This document shows positions 55,986 through 64,000 of a stretch of DNA of 64,000 nt, piece by piece. Under the pieces are notes generated by a model, which had not been told where the DNA came from, ran no database searches, and was given only the letters and a program-made list of their open reading frames with translations. This stretch comes from an uncultured Verrucomicrobiae bacterium (GTDB lineage Bacteria > Verrucomicrobiota > Verrucomicrobiia > Limisphaerales > J093): positions 53,234 through 117,233 of the forward strand of contig CALFAV010000005.1 of assembly GCA_937946835.1 (NCBI GenBank). The letters run 5' to 3'. Within the stretch, counting starts at the first letter, position 1. Each line of letters starts with the position of its first letter. Position numbers and translations under genes: made by a program.

Positions 55986-57419
55986 TCAGCCGGGAGCCAG
56001 GTGATCGGTCTCGGAGGCCGCCAGCTCGTTCACCCGCCGCTGGAACAAGTGCCGGTGAATGCCCTCGGCCGCGCGGCGCCCGTCCCGCACGTCTTCCACC
56101 ACCGGTCCCGGACCGCGGACCAGTTCGCCGCCGGCGAACAAGCCCGGCTCGCTGGTCATCAGATGCTCGTCCACGCGCAGCCGGCCCTCGCTCGAGCGGG
56201 CCAGCCGTGCCAGTTCGCGCGCCAGCGGGTGGGGGGCGGGATCAAATCCCAGCGCCAGCAACACCACGTCGGCGGGCACCGTGAATTCGGTTCCCGGCAC
56301 CGGCACCGGTTCGGGGCGGCCATCCGGTTCGGCGGCTCCGGGTCGGGTCCGCACGCAACGCACCCCGGTGACCGCGCCCGCCGGGCTGCCGGTGAAGGCG
56401 ACCGGTTGCACCTGCCAGAGGAAGGAGGCGCCTGCCGCGCGGGCCGCGGCGTACTCGCGGGGTGCCGCCGGCAGGTGCGCTTCCTCCCGCCGATACAGGC
56501 CCAGCGCCCTCGCGGCGCCCGCTTCCCGGGCGCGGCGCAGGCAGTCCATGGCCGTGTCGCCGCCGCCGATCACCACCACGCGGCGGCCGCGCACCTCGAT
56601 CGGTGCCAGCGGCGGGGCCGGTTGCGTCAGGTGCGGCAGCAGGAAGCTCAGCGCCTGGCCAACACCCCGCAGCGTTGCGCCGGGGATGGACAGGGACCGG
56701 GCCTGCTGGGCGCCGAAGGCCAGGTACACCGCGTCGAATTGTTCGCGCAAGGTCTGGAGCGTGTGCGTTTCCCCCCAGCGCGCTCCGGACACCAGAACGA
56801 CGCCGCGGTGGCGCAGTTGCTCCAGGCGCTGTTGAATCAGGCTTTCTTCCAGCGCCAGGGCGGGGCCGCCGTTGGCCAGGAAACCGGCCGGCACCGCCCA
56901 GGTGTCATACACGGTGACCGCGTAGCCATGCCGCACCAGTTCATCCGCGCACGCCAGAGCGCCCGGCCCGGAACCCAGCACCGCCACGCGCAGGCCGTTG
57001 GGCGGTGCGTCCGCCACCGGCGGGGCGTGGCGCAGGGCGAACTCCTGTAAAAACCGGGCGAGGGCGGCGATGGCCACGGGCTGGTCCCGCGACGCCAGCA
57101 CACAGGCGCTCTGACACAGGTCCTCGCTCGGGCACGGGCCGGCGCAGATTTCCGGGAGGTTGTTGTCGGCCTGGATCAACGCGGCGGCTTCCAGGAAGTG
57201 CCCCTCGGCGGTCAACGCCAGCCACTCGGGTATCCGGCTGCCCAGGGGGCACCCCGAGACACAGAACGCTTCGGGGCATTGCAGGCACCGCGCCGCCTCC
57301 GCCCGGGCCGTCTCCGCATCGAACGGCCCGTGGATTTCAAGCAACTCGGCCAGGCGCTCCACGCGGGAACGGGGCGGCGGACTTCCGGTTGAAACCGGGG
57401 CGGGTTGGGACGCATTCAT
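55986..57419 (-). CDS. GltD-like NAD(P)H-dependent flavin/Fe-S oxidoreductase
   Basis: 477 residues. The N-terminal Fe-S domain has CLQCPEAFCVSGCP (C-x2-C-x4-C-x3-C) and a second set CAGPCPSEDLCQSAC. The FAD-binding site is VLGSGPGALACADEL, and the NAD(P) site is VIGGGDTAMDCLRRA. This is the small-subunit fold of glutamate synthase; related proteins serve as electron-transfer subunits for other enzymes. No gltB is in the window, so its partner is unknown. ATG at 57419 was chosen; the longer frame upstream reads into the convergent strand of the aldo/keto reductase. Confidence 0.88.
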   Translation of the reverse strand: MNASQPAPVSTGSPPPRSRVERLAELLEIHGPFDAETARAEAARCLQCPEAFCVSGCPLGSRIPEWLALTAEGHFLEAAALIQADNNLPEICAGPCPSEDLCQSACVLASRDQPVAIAALARFLQEFALRHAPPVADAPPNGLRVAVLGSGPGALACADELVRHGYAVTVYDTWAVPAGFLANGGPALALEESLIQQRLEQLRHRGVVLVSGARWGETHTLQTLREQFDAVYLAFGAQQARSLSIPGATLRGVGQALSFLLPHLTQPAPPLAPIEVRGRRVVVIGGGDTAMDCLRRAREAGAARALGLYRREEAHLPAAPREYAAARAAGASFLWQVQPVAFTGSPAGAVTGVRCVRTRPGAAEPDGRPEPVPVPGTEFTVPADVVLLALGFDPAPHPLARELARLARSSEGRLRVDEHLMTSEPGLFAGGELVRGPGPVVEDVRDGRRAAEGIHRHLFQRRVNELAASETDHLAPG

Positions 57420-57707
57420 GACCGGTGTGGTGTGTGGGCCCCTTGTATCGCTCCGGTTCGCCAGGGGCAAGTGCACAGTCGGGGGGTTAACCCGGGACGC
57501 GGTGCGCTTGTCCCCCTCGCGGTGACGGCGAAGTGTGCCCAGCGGCGGGCCTCCCGTCGGCCGGTCGGCCGAACGCGGTCCATGGCGGCAGCCCGGGGCG
57601 TTTCGGCTTCTGCGGGCGAGGCCCGGCTCCGGGTGGGGGCCACCTCGCGCCCGGAATTCACTTTCGCGCCCGGCGGGGCGGGGACTAGAGTGTTGCCCGA
57701 AGACGCC
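57420..57707. other. 288-base divergent intergenic region, no gene seen
   Basis: This region separates the GltD-like gene (minus) from the aldo/keto reductase (plus) and should hold both promoters. I found no convincing -35/-10 pair, RNA gene or strong hairpin in it. Confidence 0.4.
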
Positions 57708-58652
57708 ATGAAGACGATCCGCTTTGCGCGCAGTGCCCTCGAGGGCAGCGTTCTGGCCTACGGCTGCTGGCGGCTGGCCGGCACGCATGATCCGGCGCAG
57801 GTCACTCCGGAGCGGCGGGCCGCCGCGCACGCGGCCGTGATCGCCGCCTACGAACTGGGCTTCACGCTGTTTGATCACGCGGACATTTACTGTCAGGGCG
57901 CGGCGGAGAGTCTCTTTGGCGAAGTGCTCCGCCAGGTGCCCGAGATGCGCGAGCGGGTGCGCATCGTCACCAAGTGCGGCATTCGGTTCGCCGGTGATCC
58001 CGACCCCGCGGCGCCGTACCGGTACGATTTTTCCGCCGCGCACATCATCGCCGCCTGCGAAGGCTCGCTGAAGCGACTGGGGGTGGAGACCATTGACCTG
58101 TACCTGCTGCACCGGCCGGATTTTTTGTGCGACCCGGCGGAAGTGGCGGCGGCGTTCAGCCGGCTGAAGGAGGCGGGCAAGGTGCGCGAGTTCGGGGTGA
58201 GCAACTTCCGCCCCTCCCAGGTGGCGATGCTCCAAAAGGCCTGCCCGATGCCCCTGGTGACCAACCAAATCGAATTCAGCCTCCTGCACCTCGAGCCGTT
58301 GTCCGACGGCACGCTTGACCAGTGCCTGACCGAGGGGCTGACCCCGATGGCCTGGAGCCCGTTGGCCGGCGGGATCCTGGGCGGGCGCATCGGCGCCGCG
58401 ATGAACGACCCGCAACACGCCCGCAAGGCCAAGCTCAACGACGCCCTCGAGCTGATTGCCCGCGACCGCGGAGTCAGCCGCGCCGCAATCGCCCTGGCCT
58501 GGTTGCGCCGCCACCCGGCCGGGGTCGTGCCCATCGTGGGCACCACGCAGCCCGAGCGCCTGCGCGAGGCCGCACAGGCGGCCGAAGTGGAGCTGAGCCG
58601 CGAGGAATGGTACCGGCTCACGGAAGCGGCCCACGGCCAGCGCCTGCCATGA
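57708..58652 (+). CDS. Aldo/keto reductase (YdhF-type)
   Basis: 314 residues. The catalytic tetrad can be read: Asp and Tyr in FDHADIYCQG (about residues 47-52), Lys in IVTKCGI and His in DLYLLHRPDF. NADPH-binding residues lie in SNFRPSQV and the C-terminal VPIVGTTQPERL. It reduces aldehydes or ketones with NADPH; the substrate is unknown. The ATG was chosen because the frame upstream is not AKR-like. It is followed by thpR with an ATGA overlap. Confidence 0.9.
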   Translation: MKTIRFARSALEGSVLAYGCWRLAGTHDPAQVTPERRAAAHAAVIAAYELGFTLFDHADIYCQGAAESLFGEVLRQVPEMRERVRIVTKCGIRFAGDPDPAAPYRYDFSAAHIIAACEGSLKRLGVETIDLYLLHRPDFLCDPAEVAAAFSRLKEAGKVREFGVSNFRPSQVAMLQKACPMPLVTNQIEFSLLHLEPLSDGTLDQCLTEGLTPMAWSPLAGGILGGRIGAAMNDPQHARKAKLNDALELIARDRGVSRAAIALAWLRRHPAGVVPIVGTTQPERLREAAQAAEVELSREEWYRLTEAAHGQRLP

Positions 58653-59257
58653 AGACCGCCGTCCCCGCGACCGAACTGGTGCGTGCGTTCGTGGCCCTTG
58701 AACCCGGCGACGCGGCGCGCGCCGCAGTCGAGAGGTTGCAGGCGCATCTGGCCACCGCCGCACCCCCGGGCACGGTGCGTTGGACCCGGTCCGAGCAATG
58801 TCATCTCACCCTGCGTTTCCTCGGTCAGGTGCCGCGGGCGCACCTGACCGCGCTTGAACAACACCTGGCCGACGCGGCCACGGCCTGTGACGGCTTCGCG
58901 CTCGAATTGGGGGCGCCCGGTGCGTTTCCCGACCTGGAGGCGCCCCGGGTGCTGTGGGTGGGGCTGGGTGGGGAACTCGAGACGCTTGCCCGCCTGGTCC
59001 AACGGGTGGAAGCGGCGGTCACGGGTTTTGGAGATCACCAGGAGGAACGGCCATTTCACCCGCACCTCACCCTGGGGCGCGTCGCGGTTCGGGATCGTCG
59101 CGTGGCGCGGGGGTTGGCCGAGCAACTGGTCCGCGCGCCCCGGCCGCCGGCGTGTGCGTGGTCGGTGCGCGAGTTTCGACTTTACCGAAGTGAACTGCGG
59201 CCCGAGGGCGCGGTGTACTCGGTGCTGGCGAGTTTCCCGCTCAAAGCCCCGGCCTGA
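58649..59257 (+). CDS. thpR: RNA 2',3'-cyclic phosphodiesterase (LigT/ThpR)
   Basis: 202 residues, the usual size. Both active-site HxTL motifs are present: CHLTLRFLGQV and HPHLTLGRV. RAFVALEP at the start and SVREFRLYRSEL near the end are typical of the 2H phosphoesterase family. It hydrolyses 2',3'-cyclic phosphate at RNA ends and was first known as tRNA ligase LigT. Its start overlaps the aldo/keto reductase stop by four bases, and hemW follows 11 bases later. Confidence 0.9.
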   Translation: MKTAVPATELVRAFVALEPGDAARAAVERLQAHLATAAPPGTVRWTRSEQCHLTLRFLGQVPRAHLTALEQHLADAATACDGFALELGAPGAFPDLEAPRVLWVGLGGELETLARLVQRVEAAVTGFGDHQEERPFHPHLTLGRVAVRDRRVARGLAEQLVRAPRPPACAWSVREFRLYRSELRPEGAVYSVLASFPLKAPA

Positions 59258-59268
59258 ACAACGTCAAC

Positions 59269-60558
59269 GTGTCGTCCCCCGCCCTAAAAGTGCCCGGCCG
59301 TAGCGCAGACCCGGTCCCGCCGATGGCGGTCCGTCCCTGCGAATCCCCCGGCCCGGCGCCCGCCACCCGGCCGGACGGCTCCGTGACCTGGGAGCCGCAG
59401 GTCCGGCACCTGTATGTGCACGTGCCGTTTTGCGCGCACAAGTGCGAGTACTGCGCGTTTTACTCCGAGGTGCCGCGCGGGGACCTGATGGAGCGCTATG
59501 TGAAGGCGCTGGGCCGGGAGCTTGAGCGGGTGGCGGCGGACCTGCGCCCGCGCACGATCTTCTTCGGCGGCGGCACGCCTTCGCTGCTGCCGTTGCGGTT
59601 GTGGGAGCGCCTGCTCCGGCAAATGGATCGCCTGCACCTGCTGGGGGCGGCGGAGTTCACCATCGAGTGCAATCCGGCCACGGTCTCGGCGGACAAGGCC
59701 CGGCTGTTCCGCGACTTCGGGGTGAACCGCGTCTCGCTGGGAGTGCAATCGCTGGACGAGGCCCTGCTCGAGCGCCTGGGCCGCATTCACAGCCGGCGAC
59801 AGGTGTTCGAGTCCTGGGAGACCCTGCGCGCGGCCGGGTTCGAGCACCTGAACCTGGACCTCATGTTCGCCATTCCCGGGCAGACGTTGGCCGTGTGGCG
59901 GGCCACGCTGCGCGAGGCGCTGGCGCTGGGCAGCGAGCATCTTTCCACTTACGAGGTCATTTACGAGGAGGACACACCCCTGTTTGCCCAACTTCGGGCC
60001 GGGCGATTCGAGGTGGACGAGGACCTGGCCTGTGCCATGTACGATGAACTGCTCGAGGCGGCCGCCGCCGCCGGATACCGGCAGTACGAGGTGGCCAATT
60101 TTGCCCGTCACGACGGCCCGTCCGAGACCCCGCTGCCCACTCACGCCTGCCGGCACAACGTCAATTACTGGCGCGGCGGCTCGTTCTACGGGTTGGGGCC
60201 GAGCGCCACCAGCTACGTGCGCGGGGTGCGCACCCGCAACGCGGCCAACACCCTCCGCTACTGCGCGGCGCTCGAAACGGGCCGGCGCGCGGTGGAATTT
60301 CGCGAAGCGCTGCCCCCGCTGGCCCGGGCCGGCGAAGCAGCCGCGTTCGGCGTGCGGATGGTCCGGGGGTGGCCCTTTGCCGACTTCACGCGGCTGACCG
60401 GCTTTGACCTGCGCCGGGAGTGGGCGGAGGACCTGGCCTGGCTGGTCGCCCGCGGGTTGGGGGAAATTTCTCCCGAGGCTTTTCGCCTCACCCGCCGCGG
60501 GCTGCGCTTTGCCGATCTGGCGGCCGAGCGGTTGCTGCGGCCGGCCCCACCCGACTGA
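59269..60558 (+). CDS. hemW: Radical SAM heme chaperone HemW
   Basis: 429 residues from GTG 59269; ATG 59323 is an alternative, and neither has a clear ribosome site. The radical SAM cluster motif is CAHKCEYC (about residues 55-62) preceded by LYVHVPF. FFGGGTPSLLP, EFTIECNPATV, RVSLGVQSLDE and LNLDLMFAIPGQT fit HemW rather than oxygen-independent coproporphyrinogen oxidase HemN: HemW-type proteins lack the N-terminal extension with the second Cys motif. HemW delivers heme to respiratory enzymes. Confidence 0.9.
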   Translation: MSSPALKVPGRSADPVPPMAVRPCESPGPAPATRPDGSVTWEPQVRHLYVHVPFCAHKCEYCAFYSEVPRGDLMERYVKALGRELERVAADLRPRTIFFGGGTPSLLPLRLWERLLRQMDRLHLLGAAEFTIECNPATVSADKARLFRDFGVNRVSLGVQSLDEALLERLGRIHSRRQVFESWETLRAAGFEHLNLDLMFAIPGQTLAVWRATLREALALGSEHLSTYEVIYEEDTPLFAQLRAGRFEVDEDLACAMYDELLEAAAAAGYRQYEVANFARHDGPSETPLPTHACRHNVNYWRGGSFYGLGPSATSYVRGVRTRNAANTLRYCAALETGRRAVEFREALPPLARAGEAAAFGVRMVRGWPFADFTRLTGFDLRREWAEDLAWLVARGLGEISPEAFRLTRRGLRFADLAAERLLRPAPPD

Positions 60559-60633
60559 GACGGTCAACCTGGGCCGGCCAACCGCGCCCCGGGGGTTTTG
60601 ACGAAGCGGCCGAAACCGGCACACACTGTCCCC

Positions 60634-63468
60634 ATGTTCGGGCACCGGACGGCCCTGTGTTTCCCGGCCACGGCCCTGCTCGCGCTCCTGACGGCCCCGC
60701 GGGTGGCGGCCGCGCCGGAGCCGGCGCTCGTGCCGGTGGGGGCGACCTGGCGCTGGTCGCTGGCGCCCGGGCCGGCGGGCGAATTCCCCCCCGACTGGCG
60801 GGAGGTGGAGTTTGACGATGCGGCCTGGCCGACCGCGCGCTCGGGTTTCAGCACGGTGAGCTGGAAGTCGGAAAGCTCGGTGCTGCCCCCGCCGCCGACC
60901 GGCAGTGCCCTGTGCCTGCGCACGGCCTTTGAACTGACGGACCCGGCGGGCGTGGCGTGGCTGATCCTGCGCGCGGACTGGAGCGGGGGCTTCACGGCCT
61001 GGATCAACGGGCTGGAGGTTGCCCGCCAAAATCTCCCGGGCGAGCCCGGCATTGCTCCGCCCTTTGATGTCGCGCCGCTCACAAACCACTACGCCGGCGC
61101 GGCGGAGGAACTGGACTGCTCCGCACTCGGCGTGGCTGCCCTGCGCCCGGGCCCAAATGTGCTCGCGCTGCAATGGCATGTGCCCCCGGGGCGCACCGGT
61201 ACACTGGTGCCGGAACTGCTGGCCAACTTCACCCGCGGGCCGTTTGTCCAGCGCACCACGGCCACCGGTCAGACCCTGGTCTGGCGCACGCCGGTGCCCG
61301 CCGGTACGGAGGTCTGGCTGGGGACGACGCCGGAGACACTGGCACCGGCGCTGAGTAACGGAACCCCGGTCACCCGGCATGTTGCTTCGCTCACCGGACT
61401 GGAGCCGGGCACGACCTACTGGTACCAGGTCCGCAGTGGTGCGGGCGGTCGGCAGGCGGTGTCGCCGCCGCGCCGGTTCCGCACCTTTGACGAATCAGGA
61501 CCGGTGCGCTTTGCGGTGTTGGCGGATGTGGGCGGGGGCGGCCGGCCGCAGATGGACGTGGCGGCGGTGCTGCGGGACGCGGCGCCGGACCTGGTGTTGA
61601 TCGCCGGCGATGTGGTGTATCCGAAATTCAGCGACCGGCTGGCGGACCAGCGGTTTTTCAGCATCTATCGCGCGCTGATGGCCGGCACGCCCTTCTTCGT
61701 GGTGGCCGGCAACCACGACACCACCTACGACTGGCCCTGGGAATTTGTGGACGCCTTTGTCTGCCCGACCAACGACACGGACGCCGCCACCCTGGCCCGG
61801 GAGAGCACCTGGCCGGAGGCGTACTACTCCTTCGACTGCGGCGACGCGCATTTCACCGGCCTGTACGCACCCATCTTTTATGCCGGCCTGGAACTGCGCC
61901 CGGGCACGGCCCAGTGGCGGTGGTTGGAGGCGGACCTGGCGGCGTCCGCCAAGCCCTGGAAGTTCATCTTCCTCCACCACCCGCTGATGAGCTCGGGGCT
62001 GCATGGCCGGGACGATTACAACTTCAACGGCGTGGCCGACACCGACGAGTTGGCGGCCGCGCTGCTGCCGCTGGCCCGACAGCACGGGGTGCAGATGATT
62101 TTCTCGGGGCACGACCACAACTACGAACGCTTCCGACCGGTGCAGGGGGTGACCTGCGTGGTGACCGGCGGCGGGGGTGGCGAGCTGTATGCATACTCGC
62201 GGCGTGCCCCGGCCAGCGCGCAATTTCACCTGCGCTGGCACGGCGTGGTGGTGGATGTGGTCGGGGACGCACTCCACCTGCGGGCGATTGACCGGCAGGG
62301 GGTGGTGTTTGACGAAATGCACCTGCGCCGCGCCCCGCCGCCAACTGCCGAGTATCCCGCGGCGTGGCACGTGCCCGGGCCGGACCCGGACCCGGCCACC
62401 GCGGATGGCGACGGCAACTTCACCGGGCAACAGTTTGACCTGCGGGGCGCGCCCATTCCGACAATGCCCGGCGAGTTTTCCAACCCGGGGCTGGCCCACG
62501 TGAGCCGGGACCGAACGCACCTGTACCTGGGCTTTCGGCACGTGGCGTTGCCCGATGACGGCAACCTGTTTGTCTTCCTCGAAGTGCCCGGTCTCGCGGG
62601 GGTCACCACGATGGCCGGCCTGGGCAACGGCGTGGTGGACCCGGAGGGGGAGGGCGTGGACGGCCTGGACTTTTTGGAAAACCTGTCCTTCGCCGGCTTT
62701 CGCCCGGCGCTGGCGGCGGTGTTGGGCGACGAATTCGCCGATGCCCCCGCGCGCGGTTTTTGGCGCACCAATGTCGTGGCGGTGGGTGAAAGCATCCCCG
62801 TGCGGACCAACCTGGCTCTGCCCATCGGCCAGGGCGCGTTCTGGCTGGCGCCGGGGTTTCCCGAAGTGCCGGGGGTGCGGATGCAGCAGTTCAACCGCTC
62901 CCCCCAGTACGAGCCGGTGTCCGGCGAGCAGAACGCGGATTTTATCGTACTGGCGTTGCCACTGGCGGAACTGGGATTGCGCGGGGACGAGGTCATCCGA
63001 CTCGGTGCCGTGGTGGGACTGGGCGGCTACTCCACCAACGTCACCGAGCAGACGCGGGAGCTGGATTCGGCCTTTCTGGGCGCGCGCTTGGAGGGCCGGG
63101 GCCGGGGGCCGGTGGTCTTGGAAGGCGTGCCCGTGTGGTTGGGCGCGGCCCTGGACCCGGACGCGGATGCCGACGGCGACGGGATGAGCAACGGCGCGGA
63201 GGAACTGGCGGGCACGGACCCGCGCGATCCCGGGTCGGTCTTGCGGCTGGAGGTGCACCGGCGGCCGGACCAACAACTGGAGTTGAGCTGGTCGGCCGCA
63301 CCGGGGCGAACCTACCACCTGGAGGTCAGCCCGGAGCCGGGCGGGCCGTTTACCTCCGTCGCCGGGCCGGACCTGCCCCGCCGGGCCACTCACGAGCGGG
63401 AGCGGGTTGTTTTGCCGGCGGTGCCCCACGACACCCCGCGGTATTTCCGCCTGAAGCTCGCGCCCTGA
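60634..63468 (+). CDS. Secreted purple-acid-phosphatase-like metallophosphoesterase with calcium-repeat and C-terminal beta module
   Basis: 944 residues from ATG 60634. A signal peptide (FPATALLALLTAPRVAAA) leads to a beta sandwich, then a fibronectin-like PAP N-domain (TLVWRTPVPAGTEVWLG, LEPGTTYWYQVRSG). The metallophosphatase core shows LADVG, IAGDVVYP, VAGNHDTTYD (GNHD near residue 358), FLHHPLMSS and GHDHNYERF, the full metal-ligand set. After about 530 an unrecognised beta domain follows. Then comes a TSP3/EF-like DPDADADGDGMSNGAEEL and a final module ending YFRLKLAP. It probably releases phosphate from organic esters outside the cell. Confidence 0.86.
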   Translation: MFGHRTALCFPATALLALLTAPRVAAAPEPALVPVGATWRWSLAPGPAGEFPPDWREVEFDDAAWPTARSGFSTVSWKSESSVLPPPPTGSALCLRTAFELTDPAGVAWLILRADWSGGFTAWINGLEVARQNLPGEPGIAPPFDVAPLTNHYAGAAEELDCSALGVAALRPGPNVLALQWHVPPGRTGTLVPELLANFTRGPFVQRTTATGQTLVWRTPVPAGTEVWLGTTPETLAPALSNGTPVTRHVASLTGLEPGTTYWYQVRSGAGGRQAVSPPRRFRTFDESGPVRFAVLADVGGGGRPQMDVAAVLRDAAPDLVLIAGDVVYPKFSDRLADQRFFSIYRALMAGTPFFVVAGNHDTTYDWPWEFVDAFVCPTNDTDAATLARESTWPEAYYSFDCGDAHFTGLYAPIFYAGLELRPGTAQWRWLEADLAASAKPWKFIFLHHPLMSSGLHGRDDYNFNGVADTDELAAALLPLARQHGVQMIFSGHDHNYERFRPVQGVTCVVTGGGGGELYAYSRRAPASAQFHLRWHGVVVDVVGDALHLRAIDRQGVVFDEMHLRRAPPPTAEYPAAWHVPGPDPDPATADGDGNFTGQQFDLRGAPIPTMPGEFSNPGLAHVSRDRTHLYLGFRHVALPDDGNLFVFLEVPGLAGVTTMAGLGNGVVDPEGEGVDGLDFLENLSFAGFRPALAAVLGDEFADAPARGFWRTNVVAVGESIPVRTNLALPIGQGAFWLAPGFPEVPGVRMQQFNRSPQYEPVSGEQNADFIVLALPLAELGLRGDEVIRLGAVVGLGGYSTNVTEQTRELDSAFLGARLEGRGRGPVVLEGVPVWLGAALDPDADADGDGMSNGAEELAGTDPRDPGSVLRLEVHRRPDQQLELSWSAAPGRTYHLEVSPEPGGPFTSVAGPDLPRRATHERERVVLPAVPHDTPRYFRLKLAP

Positions 63469-63490
63469 GCGCGCGTCCAAGCGCCCGGAC

Positions 63491-64000
63491 ATGAAACCCC
63501 ACCCCGCCGTTTTCCGAACGCTGCTGGTTCTCGGCTGCCTGGGGGTTGTGCTCCCGCTTCACCCGGCCGGGACCGACCTCTGGCAACTGGCGCGCGAGCA
63601 CCGCCGCGCGCACCGGTTTTCCACCCTGTTCACCGCGCAGGACGTGCGCGACCAACTCTCCTCCGCGGAGGGCCTGAGCCGGGCCGTGGCGTGGTGCCGC
63701 GACTCGGGCGTGACGCGCGTGTTCATCGAGGTTTTCCGGGACGGCTACCAGGCCGAGCGCGCCGCGCTGGAGCAGGCGCGGGACCGGTTCCGCGCCGAAG
63801 GCTTCGACGTTTCCGGGTGCGTCACCACCACCGGCGTGGGCAAAAGGTCCACCGGCTGGGCCCCCATCTCCTGTTACACGGACCCGCCCACCCAGGAGCG
63901 CACCCGGGAAATCTTCGAGTACGCCGCCGGCCTGTTCGACGAGACGATGATTGACGATTTCTGGTTCACCGATTGCACCTGCCCGGAGTGCGACACCGCA
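63491..64000 (+). CDS. Secreted protein of unknown function, 3' end outside window
   Basis: 170 residues visible from ATG 63491 to the window end, frame still open. A hydrophobic signal (VFRTLLVLGCLGVVLPL) is followed by WQLAREHRRAHRFSTLF. TRVFIEVFRDGYQAERA and FEYAAGLFDETMIDDFWF suggest alternating strands and helices like the start of a TIM-barrel hydrolase. Next is TDCTCPECDTA, with three Cys in CTCPEC. I do not recognise the family with certainty; a glycoside-hydrolase-type barrel is a guess. It starts 22 bases after the phosphoesterase stop and is probably co-transcribed with it. Confidence 0.7.
   Translation, partial: MKPHPAVFRTLLVLGCLGVVLPLHPAGTDLWQLAREHRRAHRFSTLFTAQDVRDQLSSAEGLSRAVAWCRDSGVTRVFIEVFRDGYQAERAALEQARDRFRAEGFDVSGCVTTTGVGKRSTGWAPISCYTDPPTQERTREIFEYAAGLFDETMIDDFWFTDCTCPECDTA

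Overview
The window is very GC-rich bacterial chromosome, almost completely coding. Genes are tightly packed and many neighbours share a 4-base ATGA stop/start overlap. The best fit is Verrucomicrobiota (PVC superphylum, Limisphaera/Pedosphaera-like). The evidence is three prepilin-type proteins with [13 protein letters not shown] leaders (two of them also with an H-X9-DG motif), secreted proteins that share a C-terminal beta module ending in YRL/FRL, a long TonB-dependent receptor, and a bacterial Rsm22 homologue. This is inferred from protein style; no 16S gene is present. There is no CRISPR array, insertion sequence or phage, and the only RNA gene I recognise is tRNA-Ser(CGA).

Layout. 1-6163 (+) is one operon: the end of a large cyclase/ATPase/TPR-type regulator cut by the window edge, an MpaB/latex-clearing-type oxygenase, a SAM methyltransferase and a FadL-type outer-membrane channel. 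6202-7074 (-) is a PIG-L deacetylase. 7295-8911 (+) is a fusion of a pseudouridine synthase with an RlmK/RlmI-like rRNA methyltransferase. 9317-25947 (-) is a long co-directional array. It begins with an Rrf2 Fe-S regulator and continues with nuoA-B-C-D-H-I-J-K, two MrpD-type antiporter subunits flanking a small YYDE-ending membrane protein, nuoM and nuoN. RNase PH, a histidine phosphatase, PrmA, a short phosphotransacetylase and a separate BioD-like/DRTGG protein follow. The respiratory complex has no nuoE/F/G, so its electron donor is probably not NADH through the usual module.

26080-28222 holds a stand-alone CoaB domain, a thioredoxin-like protein and a methyltransferase. The tRNA-Ser and a 919-residue TonB-dependent receptor with a strong terminator follow. 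31687-38097 holds a GYF/cyclic-nucleotide-binding protein, clpX, clpP (with a good promoter) and a nine-domain hybrid histidine kinase whose terminal HPt domain has lost its histidine. 38211-45309 (+) holds three pseudopilins, a secreted protein, a methyltransferase and a metal ABC importer; the third pseudopilin overlaps the importer's binding-protein gene.

45431-49952 (-) holds Rsm22, an enlarged LigA and a squalene/phytoene synthase family enzyme. 50090-55898 (+) holds a DUF1080-PHP fusion, HisC, a ROK-family protein and a secreted protein. 55986-57419 (-) is a GltD-like oxidoreductase. 57708 to the end (+) holds an aldo/keto reductase, ThpR, HemW, a secreted purple-acid-phosphatase-like enzyme and the start of an unrecognised secreted protein.

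The strongest candidates for unusual biology are the four-antiporter complex I with its Rrf2 gene and nearby 13-bp dyad, the oxygenase/methyltransferase/FadL operon, the dead HPt domain, and the pseudopilin-metal importer operon.
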